Of a DNA stretch of 64,000 nucleotides, positions 1-7,382 are shown in pieces (within the stretch, counting starts at the first letter, position 1; each line of letters starts with the position of its first letter). The stretch is from VGBO01 sp964453335. Lineage in GTDB: Bacteria; Actinomycetota; Acidimicrobiia; Acidimicrobiales; CAIXPF01. The stretch is taken from NCBI GenBank assembly GCA_964453335.1, contig CAYVOK010000013.1, positions 1 through 64,000 of the forward strand, in the 5' to 3' direction. The position numbers and the translations under genes are program-made. The notes beneath the pieces were generated by a model. It saw only the letters and a list, made by a program, of their open reading frames with translations. It was not told where the DNA came from and ran no database searches.

Positions 1-706
1 CGATCGTGCACGGACCCGAGACCACACACGAGACGCCGTCGATGCGGACCTTGTCGGGTGAAGCAGCCACACCGGAACCGAAGGCGACCAGGGTCCCCTG
101 GCCGATCACCCCGGGCGACGACGTGACGGCAACCCAGTTCGTGTACCAGAGAGCTCCGGTGTTGTGTGCTGCGCTGAAGACACAGACTCCGGGAGCGCTG
201 CACGACACCAAGCCGGCTTGCTCGATCTCGGGGCTCGAACCACCGGTTGCCGCAGGACGCAGGATCTGCTGTGCCGGCGCCCAGAGCCCGCCGCTCATGA
301 ACGCACCGAACGCGTACCTGTCGCCTGCGCTGTCCACGAACGTGCCCATGAGCGCGCACTCGCCGATCGCGACGCAATCGACGACCTGCGCTGCCGCTGA
401 GACGGCCGAGAGCGATCCTGGGAAGTCCACGGCCTCGGGGACGCCCCAGACACCGCCTGTCATCGTCACGGCGAACGCCCGCAATGACCCGGTGGCGTCC
501 CGGACCTCACCGACACCGACACACTCCCCGGCCGCGACACAGGACACCTCGCGCAGCGTGTTCAGCTTCCCCGACGTGGTGTCGTCGAGACTCGCCGGGA
601 ACACCAGAGGCGCTGCGTCGCCGGAGATCAACGTTGCATCGGACCGCCCGGCGAGGAGCCCTACGACCGCTGCGAAGATGACCAGGACGGCGAAGAAACG
701 CTTCAT
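1..706 (-). CDS. Exported repeat protein, C-terminus cut off by window edge
   Basis: Open frame running off the left edge, about 235 codons visible. It starts at ATG 706 (alternative GTG 715) behind GAAGG. The N-terminus MKRFFAVLVIFAAVVGLLAG is a signal peptide, so the protein is exported. The rest is a degenerate repeat of about 50 residues, each unit beginning with a Cys pair (SCVAAGECVGVG, DCVAIGECALMG, SCSAPGVCVF, SCVVSGPC) and most ending in a Gly-Trp strand (GGVWGVP, GGLWAP). Such SCxxxGxC repeats occur in secreted actinobacterial proteins thought to form beta-propellers; function unknown. The paired Cys may form disulfides outside the cell. It lies beside integrase/excisionase remnants and may be cargo of that element. 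Confidence 0.75.
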   Translation of the reverse strand, partial: MKRFFAVLVIFAAVVGLLAGRSDATLISGDAAPLVFPASLDDTTSGKLNTLREVSCVAAGECVGVGEVRDATGSLRAFAVTMTGGVWGVPEAVDFPGSLSAVSAAAQVVDCVAIGECALMGTFVDSAGDRYAFGAFMSGGLWAPAQQILRPAATGGSSPEIEQAGLVSCSAPGVCVFSAAHNTGALWYTNWVAVTSSPGVIGQGTLVAFGSGVAASPDKVRIDGVSCVVSGPCTI

Positions 707-942
707 TGCCTTCACCCAGTGCATGTTGACCGGCGACAGGGGGTGCACGGCTGGCAACCGGCCGACAATCGTTCACTCTGTCGACGGCGCTTCGGCTCGT
801 CACGTCGGCGCCGAGTCGGTCCGGTGGGTACTGGTGCCGCGAGCACTTACGGAGCCGCACGAGACGGTTCCAGCGGCGCCCTACCGGGTACGCACGGCCA
901 CCACCAGACCACCACGAACGACTGACCACACCAGGCGGCGAA

Positions 943-1188
943 ATGGCCGAGGAACTTCTACTCAGCGTGCTCGAGGTGGCCGACTCGCTCGGTGTCAGTC
1001 GGTCCACCGTCTACACGCTCATGACCAGCGGGCGCCTCCCCTACGTGAAGGTCGGCAGGCGACGACTGGTAACGGTTGAGGCACTGCGTGCATACGTCGA
1101 GACGCTCAACAGACCAGGCCGACAACCCGACGGACACGAGCGGTTCGACGGCGAGTTCGGCGGCGCCGAACTCGGCGGCGAGAACTAG
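943..1188 (+). CDS. Excisionase-like helix-turn-helix protein
   Basis: An 81-residue protein with one winged-HTH of the excisionase/MerR-like type: residues 5-50 read LLSVLEVADSLGVSRSTVYT followed by an RLPYVKVGRRRLVTVEAL-type wing, the classic pattern of Xis and HTH_17 proteins. The Gly/Glu-rich tail is probably disordered. In actinomycete integrative elements xis sits directly upstream of int. Here the remnant of a tyrosine recombinase begins within 15 nt of the stop, which supports the Xis assignment. It could instead be a small regulator of the element. Confidence 0.8.
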   Translation: MAEELLLSVLEVADSLGVSRSTVYTLMTSGRLPYVKVGRRRLVTVEALRAYVETLNRPGRQPDGHERFDGEFGGAELGGEN

Positions 1189-1199
1189 CCGCACCATTC

Positions 1200-1505
1200 C
1201 AATACGCAGGCTCGGTCGTCACAATCAGCACAGAGCACCTGCTTGACCTGCACAACCTTCGCCATCAGATCCGACGACTAGGTCAACGCACCGGGATCGA
1301 AGGACTCACGCCGTACGCGTTCCGCCACACGACCTGCTCGATTCTCTCCGACCGACAGGTCCCGCTCGAATCCATCGCCGACCTACTCGGGCACTGCGAT
1401 ACCCGCATGGCTATGCGTCACTACCGGCACGTGATCGCACCGACGATCGACGTCGCAGTCGCGACCGGCGTCGACCTCCTGAGACCGTTCGACGAGGAAC
1501 GATGA
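1200..1505 (+). pseudogene. Tyrosine recombinase (integrase), C-terminal remnant
   Basis: An open frame ending TGA 1503-1505 encodes only the last ~100 residues of a phage-type integrase. The catalytic box II region is plain: an Arg in PYAFRHTTCSIL, then LLGH, then the nucleophilic Tyr in MRHYRHV. The N-terminal DNA-binding domain and first catalytic Arg are missing and there is no credible start, so this is a 5'-deleted pseudogene. It follows an Xis-like gene and ends about 105 nt from the 3' end of tRNA-Ala, the arrangement expected of xis-int-att in a tRNA-targeting integrative element. Loss of the catalytic core implies the element can no longer move itself. Confidence 0.8.
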
Positions 1506-1523
1506 TCTCGTGAGACCCTCGGT

Positions 1524-1552
1524 TGCTAGCCCGACCCGACGAATGGCTAGCA
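1524..1552. repeat. Inverted repeat between int remnant and tRNA-Ala
   Basis: Perfect 8-bp arms TGCTAGCC / GGCTAGCA separated by 13 nt, about 20 nt after the integrase stop and about 60 nt from the tRNA 3' end. It could be a transcription terminator of the int remnant or a recombinase/Xis arm-binding site; the sequence does not decide. Confidence 0.5.
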
Positions 1553-1610
1553 GACGGGTTCGGAGCCCCCGGCCCTGTGTCCCGCACGAGGTGAAGCTGC
1601 AGGTCAACCG

Positions 1611-1687
1611 TGGTGGAGACGATGGGATTCGAACCCACGACCCCCTGCTTGCAAAGCAGGTGCTCTAGCCAACTGAGCTACGTCCCC
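1611..1687 (-). tRNA. tRNA-Ala (anticodon TGC)
   Basis: On the minus strand, a 77-nt cloverleaf. The acceptor arms are GGGGACG and CGTCTCC (seven pairs, one G-U). The D arm contains GCTCAGTTGG, the anticodon stem-loop is CCTGC-TTTGCAA-GCAGG with anticodon TGC, and the T arm contains GGTTCGAATCC. The CCA end is encoded (1611-1613). The 3' end faces the recombinase remnant, so this tRNA was the likely integration target. Confidence 0.96.
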
Positions 1688-1752
1688 GGAGATGGCTCGC
1701 TCAGCGTAGTTCCCACCGCGGTGGCCATCGAAGCGGCGAGCGGGCACCCCAC

Positions 1753-1758
1753 TAGCGT
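1753..1758 (+). promoter_or_regulatory. -10 element, leaderless promoter
   Basis: TAGCGT ends 6 nt before the GTG start at 1765. No Shine-Dalgarno sequence is visible. Confidence 0.55.
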
Positions 1759-1764
1759 GCGTCC

Positions 1765-2739
1765 GTGCGTCGTCGACTCGTCCTCATCGCAGCGTTCCTC
1801 GCCGTCGCCGCGTGCGGGTCACCGTCGACGGGCGACCGAGCGAGCGACGCGACGTCGAGCACCGCTGCGGTCACGAGCTCGACCGCAGCGTCGACCACGA
1901 CGACACCGCTGCGCGAGGTCCTCCCGCCGACGAAGGGGCCGGGCACCGCACCGGCCGGCGCAGGTTCCGGCGGACCCTGGTCGACGGGGCTGTCGGTTGC
2001 GTACGCCGACGAGCTCGGGCGTTTCACCCGGACCGAGTGGGTCACCGATCAGGCGGGCGTCCCGAACCTCGTCACCGACCGCAACGGTCGGCTCCTCGCC
2101 TACCACATCGACTGGGCGGCACAGAACGGGATGGCGGTCGCAGTGCGCGAACCAGGGCCGACCACGAAGGAGGGCACGTGGATCCGCTACCGGCTCCGCA
2201 TCGACGGCCTCCCCACCGGTAAGCCCGACCCGGTCGACCCGTCCGCGGTCCTGCTCGACGACGGGCGCGTCCGCCTGTACTGGATGCGGGTCGTCGACGG
2301 GCGCGCCACGATCCAGTCGGCGATCTCGAACGACGGTGTGACGTTCGTGCTCGAAGCAGGTGCCCGCTTCAGCACCGGAACGGAACTCTTCGACCCGACG
2401 GTGGTCCGCCACGCAGGCCGCTGGCTGCTCGTCACCGGCCCCGATGGCAAGCACCACGCCTACTCCGACGACGGCCTAACCTTCGGCCCCGACCTCGGGC
2501 CGTTCCTCGTCGAGGGAACGGCGACGATGGTGTGGGCGGCGTACAGCGCCGGCGACACGACCACGCTGCTCACCGCCGCACCGGGGCGCCCACCGTTGAC
2601 GGTGCACCGGTCCGTCGCCGGCGGCGCGTTCACCCGCGCAGCGGTCCTCACCGTCGACGGCGCGTCACCCGCACCCGATGCCGGGCTCGTCCCCTTCGGC
2701 GGCGGGTTCGCACTCGCCTATCTGCGCCCGATCGGCTGA
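1765..2739 (+). CDS. Putative lipoprotein with glycosidase/sialidase-like repeats
   Basis: A 324-residue protein starting at GTG with a lipoprotein signal: basic MRRR, a hydrophobic stretch, then lipobox LAVAAC with Cys17 as lipidation site. A Ser/Thr-rich linker (to ~residue 48) precedes a beta-rich domain. Motifs such as LFDPTVVRHAGRWLLVT, HHAYSDDGLTFGPDLG and ISNDGVTFVLEAG resemble the blades of five-bladed propeller glycoside hydrolases and sialidase-like proteins. No catalytic acids can be assigned with confidence, so substrate and even enzymatic activity are unknown. It is transcribed away from tRNA-Ala and converges on the genes beyond 2762. Confidence 0.8.
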   Translation: MRRRLVLIAAFLAVAACGSPSTGDRASDATSSTAAVTSSTAASTTTTPLREVLPPTKGPGTAPAGAGSGGPWSTGLSVAYADELGRFTRTEWVTDQAGVPNLVTDRNGRLLAYHIDWAAQNGMAVAVREPGPTTKEGTWIRYRLRIDGLPTGKPDPVDPSAVLLDDGRVRLYWMRVVDGRATIQSAISNDGVTFVLEAGARFSTGTELFDPTVVRHAGRWLLVTGPDGKHHAYSDDGLTFGPDLGPFLVEGTATMVWAAYSAGDTTTLLTAAPGRPPLTVHRSVAGGAFTRAAVLTVDGASPAPDAGLVPFGGGFALAYLRPIG

Positions 2740-2761
2740 CCGGGCTCGACGCCGACGGCGT

Positions 2762-2848
2762 CTACTGGTCGCGGGTGACGGTCTCGCGCACCTTCGCGAC
2801 ACCGAAGAGCAGCGAACCCGTCATCACGATGAAGAAGATGACGCAGCC
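2762..2848 (-). CDS. C-terminal fragment of a small membrane protein (contig end)
   Basis: 28 residues and a stop are visible on the minus strand before the N run: a hydrophobic span (CVIFFIVMTGSLLFGVAKV) and a charged tail RETVTRDQ. This is a membrane-anchored C-terminus unrelated to the acyl-CoA ligase beyond the gap. The two read as one frame only because the padding happens to keep frame. The rest of the gene is missing, and so is any function. Confidence 0.55.
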   Translation of the reverse strand, partial: GCVIFFIVMTGSLLFGVAKVRETVTRDQ

Positions 2849-2948
2849 NNNNNNNNNNNNNNNNNNNNNNNNNNNNNNNNNNNNNNNNNNNNNNNNNNNN
2901 NNNNNNNNNNNNNNNNNNNNNNNNNNNNNNNNNNNNNNNNNNNNNNNN
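2849..2948. other. Assembly gap, 100 N
   Basis: Exactly 100 N, the usual placeholder for a gap of unknown size. The ligase on its right lacks the usual C-terminal Lys-containing tail and the sequence on its left belongs to another gene, so real sequence is missing here. Confidence 0.99.
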
Positions 2949-4417
2949 TCCGCAGCGAACACGACGGTTTTCGGGCACTTGTAGTGCGCGAGCCGTGCAC
3001 GACAGAACTCGATCACACCGGCCTCGTCGACCGCCGCACCCGGCCGTGGCACGACGAGCGCCGTCACCCGCTCACCCCAGGTGTCGTCCGGCAGACCGAC
3101 GACCGCCGCCTCGGCGACGTCGGGATGCTCCACGAGGATGCGTTCGACCTCGGCGCAGTAGATGTTCTCGCCACCCGAGATGATCATGTCCTTCACCCGG
3201 TCGACGATGCTGAGCCGACCGTCCGCCAACCAGATGCCGACGTCGCCCGACCGGGTGAACCCTTCCGGGGTGACGTTCGCCGCGCTTGCGTCAGGCTTGT
3301 TCAGATAACCGAGGAACGGCACGACCGACCGCGACACGACCTCGCCGGCGACACCCACCGGACACGGTCGCCCGTCGTCGTCGAGCACCTCGACCTCCGA
3401 CCCGAGCATCGGCCAACCCACCGAGTGCGGCACGAGCGCACCGCGACGCTTCGTCTCGTAGGTGACCCAACCGCCCTCGGTCCAGCCGTACGCCTCGGTG
3501 ATCGACGCGTTCGGGAACACGTCGAACGCCTCCTCGAGCAACGACAACGGGCCGGGCGCACCCGAGGACAACATCACCCGCAACGCACCGAGCGGCGGGC
3601 GGCCGTTCGCACGCCACCAGTCGGCAATCATCGCGAGCATCGACGGCACGAGGAACACGAAATCGCTGTGCTCGGCGTACTCCTCGGCCGCGACCGCGGG
3701 TTCGAACGCCGCCATGATCCGGGTTCGCGCCCCGACGACGAGCGCACCGAGCGTCAACCCGCCGTAGGACAGGTGGAAGATCGGCCCGGGCGTCGACAAC
3801 ACCCGGTCCGGGCTCAACCCGAACGTCGCCGACCACTGCAGCAGACGGGTCATCCACCCGTCGTTCGTCCACCACGTCCCCTTCGGGAACCCGGTCGTCC
3901 CCGACGTGTACCCGATCACCGCCATGTCGTCGGACGAACCGACACCTGCCGGGCCCGGCCACGGTGCGACAGCGGGAGTCGGCACGGCATCCGCGTCGAC
4001 CACGCGCACCCCACCGACCTCGGCCGCGACCGAACGGGCGACGTCGAGCAGCTCACCCGCAGCGAGCAGCACCGTCGCCCCCGAATCGGTGAGCACGTAC
4101 GCGATCTCCGCCGGGGCGAGCCTCGTGTTCACCGGCACGGCCGCCGCCCGAGCCACCTGACACGCCAGGTACGCGAGCGCCGCGTCGGAGGACTGCGGCA
4201 ACAGGATCGCCACCATCGGACCGTTCGGACCGGGTGCGACCGTCCCGAGCGCATCGGCGAGACCGACCACGCGCCGCCACACGTCCGCGAACGTCAACGT
4301 CGACACCGGCGTCGTCCCCGTGCCGTTGCGTGGGTCGAGCACCTCGATCGCCACACGATCCGGGAACGCCCGCGCGTTCGCAGCGACACAGTCGGCGATC
4401 GTGTACCGCACCGTCAC
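2949..4417 (-). CDS. Acyl-CoA synthetase (AMP-binding), C-terminus lost in gap
   Basis: About 489 codons of an ANL-superfamily ligase, which activates a carboxylic acid to acyl-AMP and then acyl-CoA. The P-loop motif is GYTSGTTGFPKGTWW, followed by AYGWTEGGW and hinge/A8 region VDRVKDMIISGGENIYCAEVE. The C-terminal domain starts normally (VVGLPDDTWGERVTALVVP) and runs into the gap at HYKCPKTVVFAA, so the catalytic Lys of motif A10 is not visible. The GTG start overlaps the ketosynthase stop as GTGA, so the pair is translationally coupled. Substrate cannot be read from sequence; a fatty or aromatic acid is plausible. Confidence 0.9.
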
Positions 4418-5682
4418 ACCTCCCGGGAAAGCACGACCGACGCGTCCTGGCCACCGAAGCCGAACGCGTTCACCTGCGCGACCCCGACGTCGACCGCACG
4501 GGGCGCCTCGGTCACGAAATCGAACTGGATCTCCGGGTCGACCCGGTCGGCGGCACCGTTCGCGAACGCAAGGCGACCGTGGTGCATGGCGTGGATCACC
4601 GTCATCACACCCATCGCCCCCGCCGACGCACCGGTGTGCCCGGTGTGGCCCTTCAGCGCGGTGACCACCAGACCGTCGTGGCCGGCACCCTCGACGAACA
4701 GCGCGTTCAGCGCGGCGATCTCGGCGGTGTCGCCCTTCGGTGTCCCCGTCGCATGCGCGACGAGCACGTCGACGTCACGCGGCGACACCCCAGCGTCGGC
4801 CTGGGCGAGCTCCATCGCCCGCCGCTCCCACCGACCCGACGGCTCAGGCGAGGACGGGTGGTAGCCGTCCGCGCAACTCCCGTACCCGCGCAACCACGCC
4901 CACACGCGCGCCCCGCGCCCCCGGGCGTGCTCCTCGGACTCGAGCACGAACCAGGCCGAACCCTCACCGGGCACGATCCCGGCCCGGTCGGCCGAGAACG
5001 GCAGCAACGCCCGCCGGGGGTCGTCACCACCCGACCGCATGCCGTACCCCTGCTCCGCGGCGGCGGTCGCCGGCAGGAACCCCGGTTCGAGATGCGACCC
5101 GGCCGGATACCCGCCCTCGGTGCCACCCACGATCGCGACGTCGGCGGAACCGGCCCGGATCATGTTCGCCGCGGTCCCGAGCGCGTCGAGCGACGACGCG
5201 CACGCCGTCGTCACCGTCAACGACGGACCGTGCAGGTCGTGGCGCATCGCGATCTGCGCGCACGCCATGTTCGGCCAGATCTTGATCATCGTCTTGCCCG
5301 AAACGGCCGACACACCGCCGCGCTCGAGCGCACGCTGCGCCTGCATCAGCGAGAACAGACCACCCATCGACGTGCCGTGCACGATCGCCGTGCGCAACGG
5401 ATCGAGGGCACCACGCAACCCGGCGTCGTCGATCGCCTGGTCACTGCCGTCGACGGAGAACCAGGTGAAGGGGTCCGACCCGGCGATCAGCTTGTCGTCG
5501 AGCCGCAACGACGGGTCGAACCGGTCGGACACGCCCGCGTAGAACTGCGACGCCGACGAACCCTCCTCGAGCCACGGCGCGCGACGGATCCCACATGCGC
5601 CGCCGAGCAGCCCGTCGACGAGCTCGCCGACCGTCAACCCGATCGGGGACACCGCCCCCATGCCCGTGATCGCGACCCGCAT
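4414..5682 (-). CDS. Beta-ketoacyl synthase (FabF/KAS II-like)
   Basis: A 422-residue condensing enzyme starting at ATG 5682 behind GGGGGATGC. The thiolase-fold triad is complete: Cys161 in TVTTACASSLDALG, the first His in VLVAHATGTPKGD and the second in LKGHTGHTGASAGAMG. The N-terminus RVAITGMGAVSPIGLTV is typical of FabF and of stand-alone ketosynthases. There is no acyltransferase or ACP next to it. The partner is an acyl-CoA ligase overlapping by four bases (GTGA), so a small dedicated acyl-chain pathway is more likely than housekeeping fatty-acid synthesis. It is divergent from glyA. Confidence 0.9.
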   Translation of the reverse strand: MRVAITGMGAVSPIGLTVGELVDGLLGGACGIRRAPWLEEGSSASQFYAGVSDRFDPSLRLDDKLIAGSDPFTWFSVDGSDQAIDDAGLRGALDPLRTAIVHGTSMGGLFSLMQAQRALERGGVSAVSGKTMIKIWPNMACAQIAMRHDLHGPSLTVTTACASSLDALGTAANMIRAGSADVAIVGGTEGGYPAGSHLEPGFLPATAAAEQGYGMRSGGDDPRRALLPFSADRAGIVPGEGSAWFVLESEEHARGRGARVWAWLRGYGSCADGYHPSSPEPSGRWERRAMELAQADAGVSPRDVDVLVAHATGTPKGDTAEIAALNALFVEGAGHDGLVVTALKGHTGHTGASAGAMGVMTVIHAMHHGRLAFANGAADRVDPEIQFDFVTEAPRAVDVGVAQVNAFGFGGQDASVVLSREV

Positions 5683-5756
5683 GCATCCCCCCAGCGCCGG
5701 TGTCGTCGGAGCCGACAACCTACCCCCACGAACCGCCTCGACACCCTCCGGCGGGT

Positions 5757-5762
5757 TAGCGT
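5757..5762 (+). promoter_or_regulatory. -10 element of the glyA riboswitch transcript
   Basis: TAGCGT, placing the predicted transcription start at about 5769, exactly where the riboswitch aptamer begins. Confidence 0.55.
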
Positions 5763-5768
5763 GTCGGC

Positions 5769-5862
5769 CGGGTCGTGACTGGCGCTTGGAGGTGGGCAAC
5801 CACCGGGGAGCGACCCCACCGGGGCAGCCAGCCACGGTGACGTGCCGTGCGCCTGGGCCCCT
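5769..5862 (+). ncRNA. ZTP (pfl) riboswitch upstream of glyA
   Basis: Conserved blocks of the pfl aptamer appear in order: GGTCGTGACTGGCG (5771-5784), a P1/P2 arm with GGTGGGCAACCACC, the hallmark ACCGGGGAGCG (~5802-5812), then GCCGTGCGCCTGGGCCC (5844-5860), whose GCCTGGGC closes the pseudoknot. The class binds ZTP/ZMP, signals of 10-formyl-THF shortage, and turns on folate genes; glyA is a classic target. The ribosome-binding site CCCCGGAGGA lies about 25 nt downstream and is complementary to the aptamer's CCGGGG runs, suggesting control by occlusion of the ribosome site. Confidence 0.9.
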
Positions 5863-5898
5863 CGACGACCGTCACCGGAACGATCCCCGGAGGACCCC

Positions 5899-7335
5899 GT
5901 GCCCACCACCCCCGAAACCGCCGCGTACCGCTCGGCCCTCGACGTCATCGGCGCCGTCGACCCCGTCATCGCCGGTGCCATCGCCGGCGAGCTCGGCAAC
6001 CAGCGCAGCCAGCTCAAGCTCATCGCATCCGAGAACTACGCGTCGCCGGCCGTGCTACTCGCCATGGGGAACTGGTTCTCCGACAAGTACGCCGAAGGAA
6101 CCGTCGGCCACCGCTTCTACGCCGGCTGCGACTACGTCGACGTCGTCGAAGGCCGGGCGGCCGAACTCGCCCGCAACGTGTTCGGTGCCGCCCACGCCTA
6201 CGTGCAGCCGCACTCCGGCATCGACGCGAACCTCGTCGCGTTCTGGGCGATCCTGTCGAAGGAGGTCGAGGCACCCGCCCTCGCCGCCGCCGGCGTCGGC
6301 CACGTGAACGACCTCACCCCCGAGGCGTGGGAGACCCTCCGCGGCCAACTCAACGGGCAGCGCATGCTCGGCATGAGCCTCGACGCCGGCGGGCACCTCA
6401 CCCACGGGTTCCGCCCGAACATCTCCGGCAAGCAGTTCGCGCAGCGCAGCTACGGCACCGACCCGACGACGGGTCTGCTCGACTACGCCGAGGTACGCCG
6501 ACTCGCGCACGAGTTCCGGCCCCTCGTCATCGTCGCCGGGTACTCGGCGTACCCGCGTCGCGTCGACTTCGCCGCCATGCGCTCGATCGCGGACGAGGTC
6601 GGCGCCACCCTCATGGTGGACATGGCGCACTTCTCCGGTCTCGTCGCCGGCAAGGTGCTCACCGGCGACCACGACCCGATCCCGCACGCCCACATCGTCA
6701 CGTCGACCACGCACAAGTCGCTGCGCGGCCCCCGCGGCGGCATCGTGCTGTGCGGACCGGAGCTCGCCGAGTTCGTCGACAAGGGATGCCCGCTCGTGCT
6801 CGGCGGCCCGATGCCCCACGTGATGGCCGCCAAGGCGGTCGCGTTCGCCGAGGCGTCGCGACCCGAGTTCCGCGACTACGCGCAGCGCATCGTCGACAAC
6901 GCCCGGGCCCTCGCGGACGGTCTGCTGCGCCGAGGCGCCACCCTCGTCACCGGCGGCACCGACAACCACCTCGTGCTGCTCGACACGAACGCGTCGTACG
7001 GTCTCACCGGCCGCCAGGCCGAGAGCGCCCTCCTCGATGGCGGCGTGGTCACCAACCGCAACTCGATCCCGCGCGACCCCAACGGCGCCTGGTACACGTC
7101 GGGTGTGCGGCTCGGCACCCCGGCGCTCACCACCCTCGGCATGGGACCCGCCGAGATGGACGAGGTCGCCGACATCATCCACTCGGCGCTCGTCGCGACC
7201 ACCCCCACCGCAGCGTCGAACGGGCCGTCGAAGGCGAAGTACACGACCACCGACGGTGTCGCCGACGCCGCACGGCGCCGTGCGGGCGACCTGCTCGCCC
7301 GTCACCCGCTCTACCCGAGCATCGACCTCGGCTGA
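5899..7335 (+). CDS. glyA: Serine hydroxymethyltransferase
   Basis: A 478-residue cytosolic PLP enzyme that interconverts serine and glycine, charging THF to 5,10-methylene-THF. The GTG start at 5899 follows CGGAGGA; upstream codons fall in the riboswitch. Family signatures: LKLIASENYASPAV, NVFGAAHAYVQPHSG, the PLP-binding Lys273 in TSTTHKSLRGPRGG, and GVVTNRNSIPRD. It is longer than the usual ~420 residues because of an insertion around residues 120-150 (VEAPALAAAGVGHVNDLTPE), seen in a subset of actinobacterial and other SHMTs. Regulated by the ZTP riboswitch just upstream. Confidence 0.97.
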   Translation: MPTTPETAAYRSALDVIGAVDPVIAGAIAGELGNQRSQLKLIASENYASPAVLLAMGNWFSDKYAEGTVGHRFYAGCDYVDVVEGRAAELARNVFGAAHAYVQPHSGIDANLVAFWAILSKEVEAPALAAAGVGHVNDLTPEAWETLRGQLNGQRMLGMSLDAGGHLTHGFRPNISGKQFAQRSYGTDPTTGLLDYAEVRRLAHEFRPLVIVAGYSAYPRRVDFAAMRSIADEVGATLMVDMAHFSGLVAGKVLTGDHDPIPHAHIVTSTTHKSLRGPRGGIVLCGPELAEFVDKGCPLVLGGPMPHVMAAKAVAFAEASRPEFRDYAQRIVDNARALADGLLRRGATLVTGGTDNHLVLLDTNASYGLTGRQAESALLDGGVVTNRNSIPRDPNGAWYTSGVRLGTPALTTLGMGPAEMDEVADIIHSALVATTPTAASNGPSKAKYTTTDGVADAARRRAGDLLARHPLYPSIDLG

Positions 7336-7370
7336 ACGGAACGGAACTGACGCCCCGACCCCCTCGGCGG

Positions 7371-7376
7371 TAGGGT
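7371..7376 (+). promoter_or_regulatory. -10 element, leaderless promoter
   Basis: TAGGGT ends 6 nt before ATG 7383; no Shine-Dalgarno sequence. Confidence 0.55.
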
Positions 7377-7382
7377 CCGCCC

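Noticed and set aside
6..1079. 357-codon open frame on the plus strand
   Set aside because: It is antisense to a frame with a signal peptide and clear Cys repeats, and it also overlaps the Xis-like gene; its composition is that of a shadow frame.
2762..4417. A single 551-residue ligase protein
   Set aside because: The last 28 residues lie across 100 N and form an unrelated membrane segment; treated as two partial genes.
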